Source: Omphiscola glabra
Taxonomy: Eukaryota > Mollusca > Gastropoda > Lymnaeidae
Direction: 5' to 3'
Length of the DNA: 64,000 nt
Assembly: GCA_964017045.1 (NCBI GenBank)
Contig: OZ024799.1
Location: 34,973,736 to 35,037,735, forward strand
The stretch's first letter is position 1. Every line of letters starts with the position of its first letter. The notes under the pieces were generated by a model. The model was not told the origin of the DNA. It ran no database searches and saw only the letters and a list, made by a program, of their open reading frames with translations. Below, one piece after another: positions 50,001 through 59,285 of this stretch. A program made the position numbers and the translations under genes.

Positions 50001-52410
50001 TTATTAAGGAAATGAACCAATCAAAATACATAATGATTCTCTATGTGGAAGGCAACCCACAAGCTGCGACTGGGGAAAAGGCTGATTTTAGGCGTCTTCT
50101 TTCCAAGAAGTATAAATAAATACACACATTTGCAAGAAAAAATAACTAATTTGGCACCCTTTGAAGAAGGCTCCCGGTGCGGAAACGCACTTGGCCTCCC
50201 TCCCTTTGCACGGCTCTGATTGGGGTGGGGGGGGGGGGTTGCGATAAAAACCAGTTGTTCCAACATGAGTCTAGCCCAGTGATTCCCTAAGTGGTCTATA
50301 TCGACCCCCAGGGGTCGACGACAACTTGCAAGGGGTCCATGTCAGCGGAAAAAAAATTGGGGGTCCATGAAATGAAAATGGGGGTCAACGATAGTGGATC
50401 TCATGTAAGCAGGTCGTGACTTCTATTTTGGCATTCCATGAATGGAATAATCCACAAACACAGATATTACCTATTTACTTACATAATATTACCTTTAAAT
50501 AAAAAGACATATATCTTCCTACATAAATTATAAAATTATCTATGAAGTAAAAATATCAAAAACATAAATGTTCTTGAAACATGATGAAGAATCTTATTAA
50601 AATTTAAGTTATTAGGTACATTTTTGATATGTGAATATAAATTTAAATTTTTCAAAGTGAGGAGCACTATACCGGCTGTCAAAAATACCTTTGAAGTTAA
50701 TGAATTTGCAAAAAATCAATGTCAGGTAAGCAGGTGGTCTACCCAAAACCGAAAAAAATGGCAAGTGGTCTACGAGACAAAAATGTTTGGGGACCTCTGG
50801 TCTAGCCGATGAACTTCACCAAGATGGTTGACTTTCAGGTGGCAAGGCCTCTTAAAGAGAAATCACGGCTTAATACTTAAAGAATTATGAAAAAAGTATG
50901 GAGGTTTAAAAAAAACATATTGTTTATCACTGATGTATCATCGTATCCCATGAGTTAACCACATTGTATATCATAATCCATCACAGGGCCGGCCTTAGGC
51001 CATTGCAACCTATGCGGCCGCAGTGGCCCCGCACTTTCATAGGCCCCGCGCGAATTTATTTTCTATTACGAAATCTTAATTTTCACTTATTGTCCTTATC
51101 CCTACCCAGACTGGGCCCCGCGAAATCCGTTTCGCATATTACCCCGCCATTGTTAGGGCCGGCCCTGATGTATCATCATAACTCATGAGTTAACCACATT
51201 GTATATGATAATGTACTATCATATCTCATAGAAGACAAACTTACATGACTTTTGAAATGACGTAACGATGCAGCCTACCAAGATTTCCTTGAATGTTCAC
51301 CCAAAGTTTCACTTTCATCCAACGATGCTGAGATTAAAGAAGAACGTTTTATCCATCCCATTATTTACATTTTGAAAGTGAAAACATCACATTTTTGTTT
51401 GCTATTTATTTGATTTCTAATAATCTAATCTTTCCCTATCTCTCACCCTCTTTCTCTCTCTCTCTCTCTCTTTCTCTCTCAAACGAGCCCTTCTCCTCCC
51501 TCGTGTCTCTCACTCTCTTTTGCTCTATCTCTAAATAACCATTTCCTGCCTCATGCCTCTCTTTCTCTCAACCTAACCCTCTCCTCTTTCATGTCTCTCT
51601 CTCGCTATCTTTCTCTCCTTCTCTCTCTTTTTCTCTCTCTAAACCTAAACCTCTTCACCCTAATGTCTCTCTCTCTCTCGATATCTTTCTCTCTCTCTAT
51701 TTCTCTATCTCTCTCTCAACATCCCCTCTATTTACTAATGTCTCTCTCTCGCTATCTTTCTCTCTCTGTTTCTCTCTCATCGTACCCCTCTTCTCCCTTA
51801 TGTCTCTCTCATCCTACCTCTCTTCTCCCTCAATTCTCTTTCTCCCTCTATCTCTCTCTCCCTCTATCTTTCTCCTTCTATCCATATCCTCCCTTATGTC
51901 TCTCTCTTTCTCTCTCACTCTCTCAACCTACCATCTCCTCTTTTCATGTCCCTCTCTTTCTCTCTCCCTCTCAACCTACCCTTCTCTAACCTCATGTCTC
52001 TCTCTTTCTCGCTTTTTCTATCTCTCATACTACCCCTCTCCTCCACCGTGTCTGTTTCTCTATCTCTCTTTCTCTATCTCGCTTTCTCTCTCATTCTACC
52101 CATCTCCTCCCTCGTGTCTCTTTCTCTATCTCTCTTTCTCTCTCATCCTACCCATCGCCTCCCTTATGTTTCTCTCTTCTCTCTCATTCTCTCAACCTAC
52201 CCTCTCCTCTTTTCATGTCTCTCTCTTTCTCTCTCCCTCTCAACCTACCCTTCTCTACCCTCATGTCTCTCTCTTTCTCTCTCTCTCTCATTCTACCCCT
52301 CTCCTCCCTCGTGTCTCTCTCTTTCTCTCTCTCTCTCTCTCATTCTACCCATCTCCTCCCTCATGTCTCTCTCTTTCTCTCTCCCTCTCAACCTACCCTT
52401 CTCTACCCTC

Positions 52411-52444
<34 letters not shown>

Positions 52445-52473
52445 TTCTACCCATCTCCTCCCTCGTGTCTCTC

Positions 52474-52507
<34 letters not shown>

Positions 52508-53814
52508 ATTCTACCCATCTCCTCCCTCGTGTCTCTCTCTTTCTCTCTCTCTCTCTCATTCTACCCATCTCCTCCCTCATGTCTCTCTCTTTCTCTCTCT
52601 CTCTCTCATTCTACCCATCTCCTCCCTCGTGTCTCTCTCTTTCTTTCTCATTCTACCCATCTCCTCCCTCGTGTCTCTATCTTTCTCTCTCTCTCTCTCA
52701 TTCTACCCATCTCCTCCCTCGTGTCTCTCTCTTTCTCTCTCTCTCTCTCTCATTCTACCCATCTCCTCCCTCGTGTGTGTCTCTCTCTCTCTCATTCTAC
52801 CCATCTCCTCCCTCGTGTCTCTCTCTTTCTCTCTCTCCCTCTCATTCTACCCATCTCCTCCCTCGTGTCTCTCTCCCCTAGTTCTTTGGGTGTATGTGTT
52901 TACGTTCATAGTAGCACATTACCTTTGCATCTACAAGTGGGTCCGGATAATCTCTCAAAGATAATCGCTTCTTGAGTGACAGCACCGCTCCTATGGACGC
53001 CAATCTTTGCCTTCTGTACCCAAGAAGTCTTGTTAAGGGGACGCAATCACCAGATGAACGGCGAGAGTTGGGGTTCTTGTTTTTAAATATAAGCCAAACG
53101 ATGACGTTCACATGATATAAGAGAGCGAAATTTTAATATTCTTACTATTTTTTTTTAAATTTAAATTAATCAATTAAAAAGAAAACATTCCTGGAAATTA
53201 AAAAAAAATCAGAATCCAAATCTCATGTCATCAAATAGTTGTTAAATGACAATTACTTGCCTCGGAATGGCCATGATACATGTGCGGGTCTCACCCGTGG
53301 GCCCTATCTGGTTTAACTCAGTGGGCCCTATCTGGTCTCACCCATGGGCCCTATCTGGTCTCACCCGTGGGCCCTATCTGGTCTCACCCGTGGGTCCTAT
53401 CTGGTCTCACCCGCGGGCCCTATCTGGTCTTACCCGTGGGCCCTATCTGGTCTCACCCGCGGGCCCTATCTGGTCTCACCCGTGGACCCTATCTGGTCTC
53501 ACCCGTGAGCCCTATCTGGTCTCACCGGTGGGTCCTATCTGGTCTCGGAGCTGTGCAAGCTTGCAAATGTCTTGTTTTTGGAGTGTTCACTTGTGTTGTG
53601 TTCATACTTTACATCCTAATTGTGTTTCTTGCTGCCCTAATGAAAGAGAATGATTATTTGGGAATTTAACAATGACATTTACACACAAAAAGAATTAACC
53701 TTTGGCAAGGAAGAGTCTGTACCACGTCTGTTGGTCAGTTTCAGTACCATGGAACTTGTGTTAGCTAAAGTTTGGCCTGAGCCTCTGACGCTTGTATCCG
53801 TAACGGAAACTGAC
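34932..53814 (-). CDS. CNBD2-like cyclic nucleotide-binding domain protein gene, 14 exons, 5' incomplete
   Basis: A spliced minus-strand gene. Joining 53814-53700, 53075-52923, 51327-51245, 49972-49855, 49630-49556, 48782-48694, 48506-48433, 45950-45860, 43776-43716, 41768-41677, 39170-39101, 36991-36917, 35683-35549 and 35054-34932 gives 1,354 nt with no internal stop. Every acceptor ends in AG, every donor starts with GT, and all 13 junctions agree in phase. The protein (~450 aa) has a basic N-terminal part, a stretch with FDASYFKANRQ, a cyclic nucleotide-binding beta-roll (YDGKRIIVRQG, AFYYVLYGRA, then RRGSVLVKD, KSGSVAVMKKL) and a C-terminal part with TKGGVFGL, TDQPSLCVVSSGADCLLV and SPFPSDEKLQ. 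This order fits CNBD2 (mouse CRIS), a cAMP-binding protein needed for normal sperm motility; that role is family knowledge, not shown here. The usual phosphate-binding Arg is not evident. The first exon begins in mid-codon, so at least one upstream exon is missing from the model. Confidence 0.85.
35549..35683 (-). CDS. CNBD2-like gene, exon m
   Basis: 45 codons beginning GLAQCLFTDQPSLCVVSSGA and including DCLLVNKKLFLKN, the last strands of the fold and the start of the C-helix. The position of the phosphate-binding Arg is occupied by TDQPS. The acceptor sits in the last unit of a 24-bp minisatellite. Confidence 0.88.
35684..35952. repeat. 24-bp minisatellite at an exon border
   Basis: About 11 units of AATTGTATACACTATAACGTTTGG; three carry ACAACATAACG instead. 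The left edge is the 3' splice site of exon m of the minus-strand gene. Confidence 0.95.
36413..36600. repeat. GCGTAGCTAGGG-family repeat, partial
   Basis: Two starts, TGACGTAGCTAGGGTTAATAG and CAGTGACGTAGCTAGGGTTA, about 30 bp apart. They are followed by GCCGCCCC and a poly-C run. Related to the MITE at 42615. No right terminus was found. Confidence 0.5.
36917..36991 (-). CDS. CNBD2-like gene, exon l
   Basis: A pyrimidine-rich acceptor (...CTCATGTACTTCCAG), 25 codons ending FVFVQTLTKGGVF, donor GTGAGT. The conserved Gly-Val-Phe is completed by GL at the start of exon m. Confidence 0.87.
37310..37405. repeat. 34-bp repeat, 2.5 copies
   Basis: CCGCCAAACATTAGGGAGGA is repeated with GACCGGCTATAGCC/GACCGGCCACAGCC linkers. 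Confidence 0.85.
38479..38657. mobile_element. hAT-type MITE with 8-bp target duplication
   Basis: CAGTGGTTCCAAACCT ... AGTTTGGGAAGCAATG, flanked by CTATAGCA and CTACAGCA (7 of 8 identical). The right edge merges into a 31-bp tandem array. Confidence 0.72.
38655..38963. repeat. 31-bp minisatellite seeded at a MITE edge
   Basis: Ten almost identical units of GCTACAGCAGAAGACCATGT-CGCTTGACAAT. Each contains the AATG end of the MITE terminal repeat plus its target duplication. Confidence 0.95.
39101..39170 (-). CDS. CNBD2-like gene, exon k
   Basis: One base then 23 codons, containing PWSPEEKVVTWNLPLDIPDF. The donor GTCATA is atypical. Chosen because it is the only open frame in the interval that fits phase at both ends. 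Confidence 0.75.
40205..41300. repeat. 35-bp minisatellite, ~30 units
   Basis: Units around GATACATTGATGTCTAGTGA-GCAGCAATGTTTGGT with internal variants (GATACAGGTATG, GATACAGTGATG). It lies in the intron between exons j and k. Confidence 0.95.
41677..41768 (-). CDS. CNBD2-like gene, exon j
   Basis: Acceptor ATCGCAG, donor GTAACG. It starts GSVAVMKKLTKVSS, completing the strand begun in exon i (KS|GSVAV), then runs Ser/Thr/Lys-rich as an apparent loop. Confidence 0.87.
42615..42752. mobile_element. hAT-type MITE, CAGTGGYGTAG family
   Basis: Termini CAGTGGTGTAG and CCTACGCCACTG, flanks CTGACCAT and CAGACCAT (7 of 8 identical). This 138-bp copy, with 57630-57782, defines the family whose broken copies are scattered through the window. 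Confidence 0.8.
43716..43776 (-). CDS. CNBD2-like gene, exon i
   Basis: One base then 20 codons, RGSVLVKDSNYSDWLIIIKS, with donor GTGAGT. The RGSVLVKD stretch followed by a hydrophobic strand is typical of the CNBD2 family. Confidence 0.9.
43780..45090. other. Intron h/i: no repeat array or gene recognised
   Basis: Mixed AT-rich sequence with a short AAGAGAAAGGAAG purine patch at 44530-44590 and loose GGAAGGCAGATAT-like duplications at 44330-44480. Confidence 0.5.
45094..45260. repeat. GCGTAGCTAGGG-family repeat, partial
   Basis: Starts GGGGCGTAGCTAGGGTTGGTG and contains the GCCGAAACTGCCACCC core common to the other copies. The right end is not defined. Confidence 0.5.
45860..45950 (-). CDS. 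CNBD2-like gene, exon h
   Basis: Acceptor AATTCAG, donor GTGAGT. It encodes LSSMVQVFQQHFMIGG and LNDPDHYKFL. A split Ala codon links it to exon g and a split Arg codon links it to exon i. Confidence 0.85.
47120..47706. repeat. 32-bp minisatellite, ~18 units
   Basis: AAGAAATAGCTGTCAGGAAT-TGTGATGTAAAG with GAATAAATAG and GCCAGG variants, in the intron between exons g and h. Confidence 0.95.
47790..47880. repeat. Short ~28-bp repeat
   Basis: Three copies of CTCTAATACAAGTCATAGGT. Confidence 0.85.
48433..48506 (-). CDS. CNBD2-like gene, exon g (cNMP-binding fold, first strands)
   Basis: YDGKRIIVRQG then SPEAFYYVLYGR is the classic beginning of a cyclic nucleotide-binding beta-roll (compare V-V-x-Q-G and F-Y-x-V-x-x-G). 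The donor is GTAAAT. The exon is 74 nt, with split codons at both ends. Confidence 0.9.
48694..48782 (-). CDS. CNBD2-like gene, exon f
   Basis: 29 codons plus two bases. VMIGLRGVSAIAEYP then LQKILAKYGTFE is the helical lead-in to the cyclic nucleotide-binding fold. The donor is GTAAAA. The split codon with exon g reads Cys. Confidence 0.85.
48905..49212. repeat. 35-bp minisatellite
   Basis: About nine units of TACTGTGGTCTTATACATGG-GATATCATCATATGA, between exons e and f. Confidence 0.95.
49355..49495. repeat. 8/16-bp repeat CTACTGAC/CTACTGGC
   Basis: About 17 copies of an octamer, in the same intron as the 35-bp array. Confidence 0.92.
49556..49630 (-). CDS. CNBD2-like gene, exon e
   Basis: Acceptor ACTGCAG, donor GTAAGG, exactly 25 codons beginning MRTAHEVKRILSL. 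It joins ANRQ of exon d in phase 0 and VMIGLRG of exon f in phase 0. Confidence 0.82.
49855..49972 (-). CDS. CNBD2-like gene, exon d
   Basis: One base then 39 codons; it contains SSPFYMFLNQSED and ends FDASYFKANRQ, a stretch resembling the region just before the cyclic nucleotide-binding fold in CNBD2-like proteins. The donor GTTCAC is atypical beyond the GT. Confidence 0.8.
50277..50799. mobile_element. hAT-type non-autonomous element with perfect 8-bp target duplication
   Basis: CAGTGATTCCCTAAGTGGTC ... GTTTGGGGACCTCTG (523 bp), flanked on both sides by GTCTAGCC. The interior is AT-rich and non-coding. It is the full-length relative of 19188-19592. Confidence 0.9.
50984..51167. mobile_element. 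hAT-type MITE, CAGGGCCGGCC family
   Basis: Perfect 11-bp termini CAGGGCCGGCC/GGCCGGCCCTG. The flanks ATCCATCA and ATGTATCA agree at 6 of 8. It sits inside a ~60-bp flanking repeat (CATGAGTTAACCACATTGTA). Confidence 0.82.
51245..51327 (-). CDS. CNBD2-like gene, exon c
   Basis: Acceptor CTCAG, donor GTAAGT (strong). 27 codons plus two bases; the split codon with exon d reads Ile. It carries HRWMKVKLWVN and LHRYVISKV. Confidence 0.8.
51430..52878. repeat. CT-rich array with higher-order units
   Basis: 1.4 kb of CTCTCTCTTTCTCTCTC broken by CATTCTACCCATCTCCTCCC and TCGTGTCTCTCT at roughly 50-70 bp. The very long open plus frames (391 and 311 codons) are artefacts. It fills most of the intron between exons b and c. 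Confidence 0.95.
52923..53075 (-). CDS. CNBD2-like gene, exon b
   Basis: 51 codons in phase 0 at both ends; acceptor AACAAG, donor GTAATG. The translation is basic (LGYRRQRLASIGAVLSLKKR) and ends VDAK, leading into HRWMKVKLWVN of the next exon. The CT-rich array of the following intron begins about 45 bases below the donor. Confidence 0.72.
53283..53550. repeat. 23-bp minisatellite
   Basis: About 11 units of CTCACCCGTGGGCCCTATCT-GGT, between exons a and b. Confidence 0.95.
53700..53814 (-). CDS. CNBD2-like gene, exon a (5'-most recognised)
   Basis: The acceptor is ...TTTGAACAG before 53814. The exon opens with one base that completes a split codon, followed by 38 codons (Ser/Thr-rich, ending SSLPK). 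The donor is GTTAAT, a weak site. No domain is recognised. This is the least certain exon, supported by its open frame and by phase agreement with the next exon. Confidence 0.6.
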
Positions 53815-54101
53815 CTGTTCAAATTAGAATGTAATGAGCAACAACAAAAAAAACACCAAAAAAACAAACAACTACCTGATTTATTTGAAGGTTTACTCTT
53901 AAATATTATTATTTAAGCAATTTTCTTTAAATCTGACTTATTTTCTATCTATGAATTGGCTTGTTAAGCGTGAAGATTGTGCGTGTGTCTGTGTACGGTA
54001 GATGTTGTTTATCAACACAAGGAAATTATTGGGTTATAGTAAGTAAGTAGTACTGCCCACCTGGTAAAATGTCACTCACTTATTACGATTGACTCAAAAA
54101 G

Positions 54102-54692
54102 TAGGTATAGCACAAATAAAAAATTAGTTATAGCACAAATAAAAAATTAGTTATAGCACAAATAAAAAATTAGTTATAGCACAAATAAAAAATTAGTTAT
54201 AGCACAAATAAAAAATTAGTTATAGCACAAATAAAAAATTAGTTATAGCACAAATAAAAAATTAGTTATAGCACAAATAAAAAATTAGTTATAGCACAAA
54301 TAAAAAATTAGTTATAGCACAAATAAAAAATTAGTTATAGCACAAATAAAAAATTAGTTATAGCACAAATAAAAAATTAGTTATAGCACAAATAAAAAAT
54401 TAGTTATAGCACAAATAAAAAATTAGTTATAGCACAAATAAAAAATTAGTTATAGCACAAATAAAAAATTAGTTATAGCACAAATAAAAAATTAGTTATA
54501 GCACAAATAAAAAATTAGTTATAGCACAAATAAAAAATTAGTTATAGCACAAATAAAAAATTAGTTATAGCACAAATAAAAAATTAGTTATAGCACAAAT
54601 AAAAAATTAGTTATAGCACAAATAAAAAATTAGTTATAGCACAAATAAAAAATAAGGTATAGCACAAATAAAAAATTAGTTATAGCACAAAT
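54102..54692. repeat. 23-bp AT-rich satellite, ~25 near-identical units
   Basis: ATAAAAAATTAGTTATAGCA-CAA is repeated almost without change; one unit near 54645 reads AAATAAGGTATAG. Confidence 0.97.
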
Positions 54693-54999
54693 CACATGTA
54701 GCGCTAATTTGCGACCAACCTGTAAGTGCGACTTCTAAGACCCCCCTTACTTTGGGGTCTCTGAGGTGGGTCGTTGCTGAATGATCTTCTGCTCATCTCA
54801 CGGGAGTTTGTAAAGCTGTCGGGTCGTATCCTTGATATAACACCGTAGGAACTTGCCTACAGGAACCCATCTACTTGTTAATTTCTTCTTATTCACAAGG
54901 TTTTAAACAATCACTTATAGAAGCTGTTTTCACTGCATAGAATGTCTCTGTGGAAAAATTGTACCAACATGATGTATTTTATCAGTGGGGGAGAGAGAA

Positions 55000-55610
<611 letters not shown>

Positions 55611-55669
55611 AAGATTAACATGTATTCAATTTTCTGATAGCATTTCAGCACAACCATCGCCAACAAGAA

Positions 55670-56780
55670 GACAATCTAAGTGTCAGACTTTGACTGGCAG
55701 TGGAGATAAACAATCCTCCATATCACGTGTCACAATTCACATGTCACAGTTTGAGCATTCTAACGCGTTATTGTTATCATCAACTGACAGTAAACGAAAC
55801 AGTGATCCTAATTCAGGGAAAATCTTAGAAAATAATAAAAAGCCTACAAATTAGAAGTTGTTTTCTGCAAGTATATACTGATAGCATTAAAGTCGTATAA
55901 ACCAGAAGGAACTTTTTTATATGATCAAATCTTTCAGAAGAAAAAGGACATCTTTTAGAGATACTGCACTAATTTGTTTATTTCATCATGGTCAGCTCTT
56001 TACATCCTAGCAATACACCAACTCTCCGAATTGCCTAACACGAATGACTGATACATGATTTAAGCATATTCATTTCTGTTTTCAAGCTTTAACTCCGAGT
56101 GCTCATTACTCCAAGCTGTCCGAACTAATTTTCGCCATTATTCACTTTGAAAGAAAGAAAAAAAATGACAAGTTTAGCCAATAAAACAAGACACTTATCC
56201 GTAAATAGGAAATGACCAGTTTAGCTGTCGCCTAGAAAAAGACACTTATCCGTAGATAGGAATTGACCAGTTTAGCTGTCTAAAACAGACAACTTTCGAA
56301 TACAGTGAATCATACTTGCCAGTACGTGTTTAGCTTGGGTCAATGTCTGTATTAAAGAACGCCCCTCCAAAGCTATAAGGTACGACCATGGCTTTGTTTG
56401 TATTCGTGGAGTGGGTCGTACAGAGATCGGAGCTCTTGAATAATTCACTGGCCAAGAAACGGGAAACTTGTCCGCGAACACCCGAGACCTGGTTAGTGAG
56501 TGATCCTTGCAAGGGGATTGACTCCGGTCAATTTATCACACGAAAAGGTCATTGATTGGTTCCAATTTCAGCGCAATCTTCTCAACATTCATTGATTGGG
56601 AACGATCATTTGATGCACTGCATTGTTAACAGCTGGATGAAAATGATCCGTTGTCTACAAATAGGAATGAACGTATAATTAGCAGCAATGTCTCGACGTT
56701 TAACAGCATGACTTTTCTATCAATGTTTATTTTCTGTCTCATTGACTGCGTATCCATGGTATTAAGTTATTGTGCAATCT
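55670..56780. other. Upstream of the CNBD2-like exons, nothing assigned
   Basis: Minus-strand open frames at 56512-56272 lack recognisable motifs and do not fit the phase needed for exon a. The missing 5' exon or promoter could be here, but I cannot point to it. Confidence 0.35.
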
Positions 56781-56783
56781 TCT

Positions 56784-56905
56784 TTTTCTTCTTCTTCTAT
56801 AAATTAAGGGCCCACGATCAATTTATCGATCATACTGGCGCCTATGCATGTAGAGGGGATTTGCAATGTTTCTGTGCCTGGTGTTGATGAGGATATTACC
56901 CAGGG
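56784..56905 (-). mobile_element. LINE 3' end fragment, minus copy
   Basis: Reverse complement of the tail at 57490-57600 (shared ATATCCTCATCAACACCAGGC and GATCAATTTATTGATC-like block). Confidence 0.65.
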
Positions 56906-57239
56906 TATCAATTATCCACAAAGCCAACTTTAAGGTTATCCGAATATCATTGAGTTTAAAACCACGGCTGTGACGTTGCGGAACTGAAAGTGGAACCTTT
57001 TTGGGAACTACTCAGGGCTTTAAACGCTGTTCGACCCCAGGACAAAACTTTGATACATTTCGTGACAATTGAAAGATTATGATCGTCTAAAAAAATCTAA
57101 CTATTTAATGTCATCAATAGCATGAGAAAAATGCATGACATCATATTGTAGATCTGGAGTCGACTTTATGAAGTCAGTTGCGCATTTTTCGCCAGTCATT
57201 CATAATGCATGATACAAACTGGTCCAAAAAATGTATTCG

Positions 57240-57605
57240 AGTTTCTGTATTAGCCATTTATCTATTAGAAGAACAGTTAGAGGTGCCACATTTTGTATAA
57301 ACATGATTGGCTCATACCAGCGAGAAGCCAGTATAGGAACTGCTCATTCTTACCAAAGACAATCAGGGACTGGAACAAGCTTCCAAAAGGAACAGTTGAG
57401 GCGACAACACTTGACTCATTTGCGTCTATTGCCTCAGGCCTTCCAACCCCTAGTGCATGACACCCTCAAACAGTTACTCTTGTAACCAGTGAAATATCCT
57501 CATCAACACCAGGCGCAGAGACATTGCAAATCCCATCTACATTCATAGGAGCCATAATGATCAATAAATTGATCGAGGTCCCTTAATATATAGCAGAAGA
57601 AGATT
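57240..57605 (+). mobile_element. 5'-truncated LINE 3' end (RT C-terminus)
   Basis: In the frame around 57354 it reads PKTIRDWNKLPKGTVE and TLDSFASIA, the conserved end of CR1/Jockey-type LINE proteins, followed by a stop and a ~150-bp tail. An inverted copy of the tail lies ~600 bp upstream. Confidence 0.7.
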
Positions 57606-57629
57606 ATAAGATGTTTATGTGGCTCAAAT

Positions 57630-57782
57630 AAGTGGCGTGGGAAGGGGCTGCGCAGGGGGCGCTATTTATTTTTTTAAAATGAGGATCGACATTTTCCGTC
57701 ATAAACAGAGTTTTCTTTCATGAAAGGTGCTTTAAAAAATCTTGAACCGCTCCAGACAGCACTTACCAGGGCTACGCCACTG
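57630..57782. mobile_element. hAT-type MITE, CAGTGGYGTAG family
   Basis: AAGTGGCGTGGGAAGGGG ... GGGCTACGCCACTG with flanks GCTCAAAT and ATTCAAAT (6 of 8). Confidence 0.7.
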
Positions 57783-57789
57783 ATTCAAA

Positions 57790-59150
57790 TATGACATTAA
57801 CACTGTAGATCCCAAAATATTTAAAATGTCAATTTCAATTTTTAAAAAAAATAATTTTTTAGGAGATTAAAATGGATTTTTAGACACTCGGAATTGTAAG
57901 TTAATAAGGGAAATAAATAAAAATACCCAAAGATTTGTTTAAAAAAAAGAAATCAAATGTAAGTTTTTATTAATTTTCGCTTGTTTGTTTCACAAGAAAC
58001 ATTGTTTTGATATATTTAAAAAAAAATCAAAAATCTTTGTTCTGAAGACTTTATCACAATATTTTCTAAAGGAAAAGAAAGATAAACACTGGAAATATCT
58101 TTTAATATATTTAGAAAGATTTTTTTTTTCAAAATGTGCTCCACTAGCTTGGTTGATAATTGGCAGTGTGTCATTTTTATCGTTGCTTTCATGCACAAAC
58201 CGTCAACATGAAGCCACAATCTCGGTACACCATTGTTACTTGTTCTAACTTGAATACCAAAAGGCTTGGGATTGAAGATTTGTTATGGCTGTAGTCATTG
58301 GGTGTGTACCAAAAACACACACAGTTTTACTCAGCAGAGACCTTTAGCCACACAGACCCCGTTAAAGACGGTATCTTTAAGAATCAAACAACTTGATCTG
58401 ACAGCGTCGCAAGTTCCGCTAAGGACCTGTCAGGTGAGTTGATATTGTAACACAGTGTTATTAACGTACTCCACTCTACAGCATCTCTCTCTCTCTCTCT
58501 CTCTCTCTTTCAACTACCGTCGAAGTACACACAATAATTGGCATTGACTTTACTCTAAATCGGTAAACAGTGGTGTAACTGAGGCCTGCAGGAAATCTAA
58601 GGGGTGGGGTGGTGGTAGTGCGTTGCTTCCAGGGAAACAAAGAATCAAGGACCAGGGAAATGGGGAGACAATTTGTCAGCTTTTGATACAACTTCCGCTA
58701 GAAGATTATATTTACTTTTACATTTCAATTTTGAGTGTTATTAAGAGGCCCTTCTTATCTGTTTCTGTGAGGTCTGAATAATGAAGATAGGTGCGTCACT
58801 GATTTGTTCTTTAGCCCATCACCAAACTTCACAAGCTGTCAACGGAGTACGAGCCGTGTACCCAGAGAGTACAGCTTTTCTTGAGAGACCACCGCCATCA
58901 CCAATTCGGAGACAAATTATAGCAGTCCATATTTACCTTAATGAAAGGATCTCAGTTCAATCAAAAAAACTTCATAGAGATCTTCATAGATATCTTCATG
59001 TGGTCCTAATGTGTAGCGAGCTTATTGTAAATTGATATGGACTGACTAAGCCCATTGAATAAATAATTGGAGACCTTGGTATGGTCGAACTTTCATCATT
59101 TATGCATGTGTGAAACGTAGCTGAGAAAACCTGGGTTTTGTTACGTCTAC
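57790..59150. other. Intergenic, no gene recognised
   Basis: AT-rich sequence, a (CT)n run at 58484-58510, and a plus frame at 58781-59035 without motifs. Confidence 0.4.
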
Positions 59151-59159
59151 TTTGGTTTG

Positions 59160-59285
59160 CAACACGCAACGGTTGGGTCAAGGGCCGGTCCTGGTGGGTC
59201 TTGGGCTAGCCCTGGTTTGGTCTTGGGCCGGTTCTGGGTGGGTCAAGGGCCAGTCCTATTGGGTCAAGGACTGGCCCTGCTTGGG
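59160..59285. repeat. Imperfect GGGTCAAGGGCCGGTCCTGG repeat
   Basis: About five loose units of 22-26 bp. Confidence 0.7.

Noticed and set aside
51591..52975. Very long plus-strand open frames (up to 391 codons)
   Set aside because: They translate a CT-rich tandem repeat into Ser/Leu/Phe repeats; all three frames are open, and a real minus-strand intron covers the region.
56272..56512. Candidate first exon of the CNBD2-like gene
   Set aside because: No ATG start in the open frames, no recognised motif, and the nearest donor gives the wrong phase for exon a.
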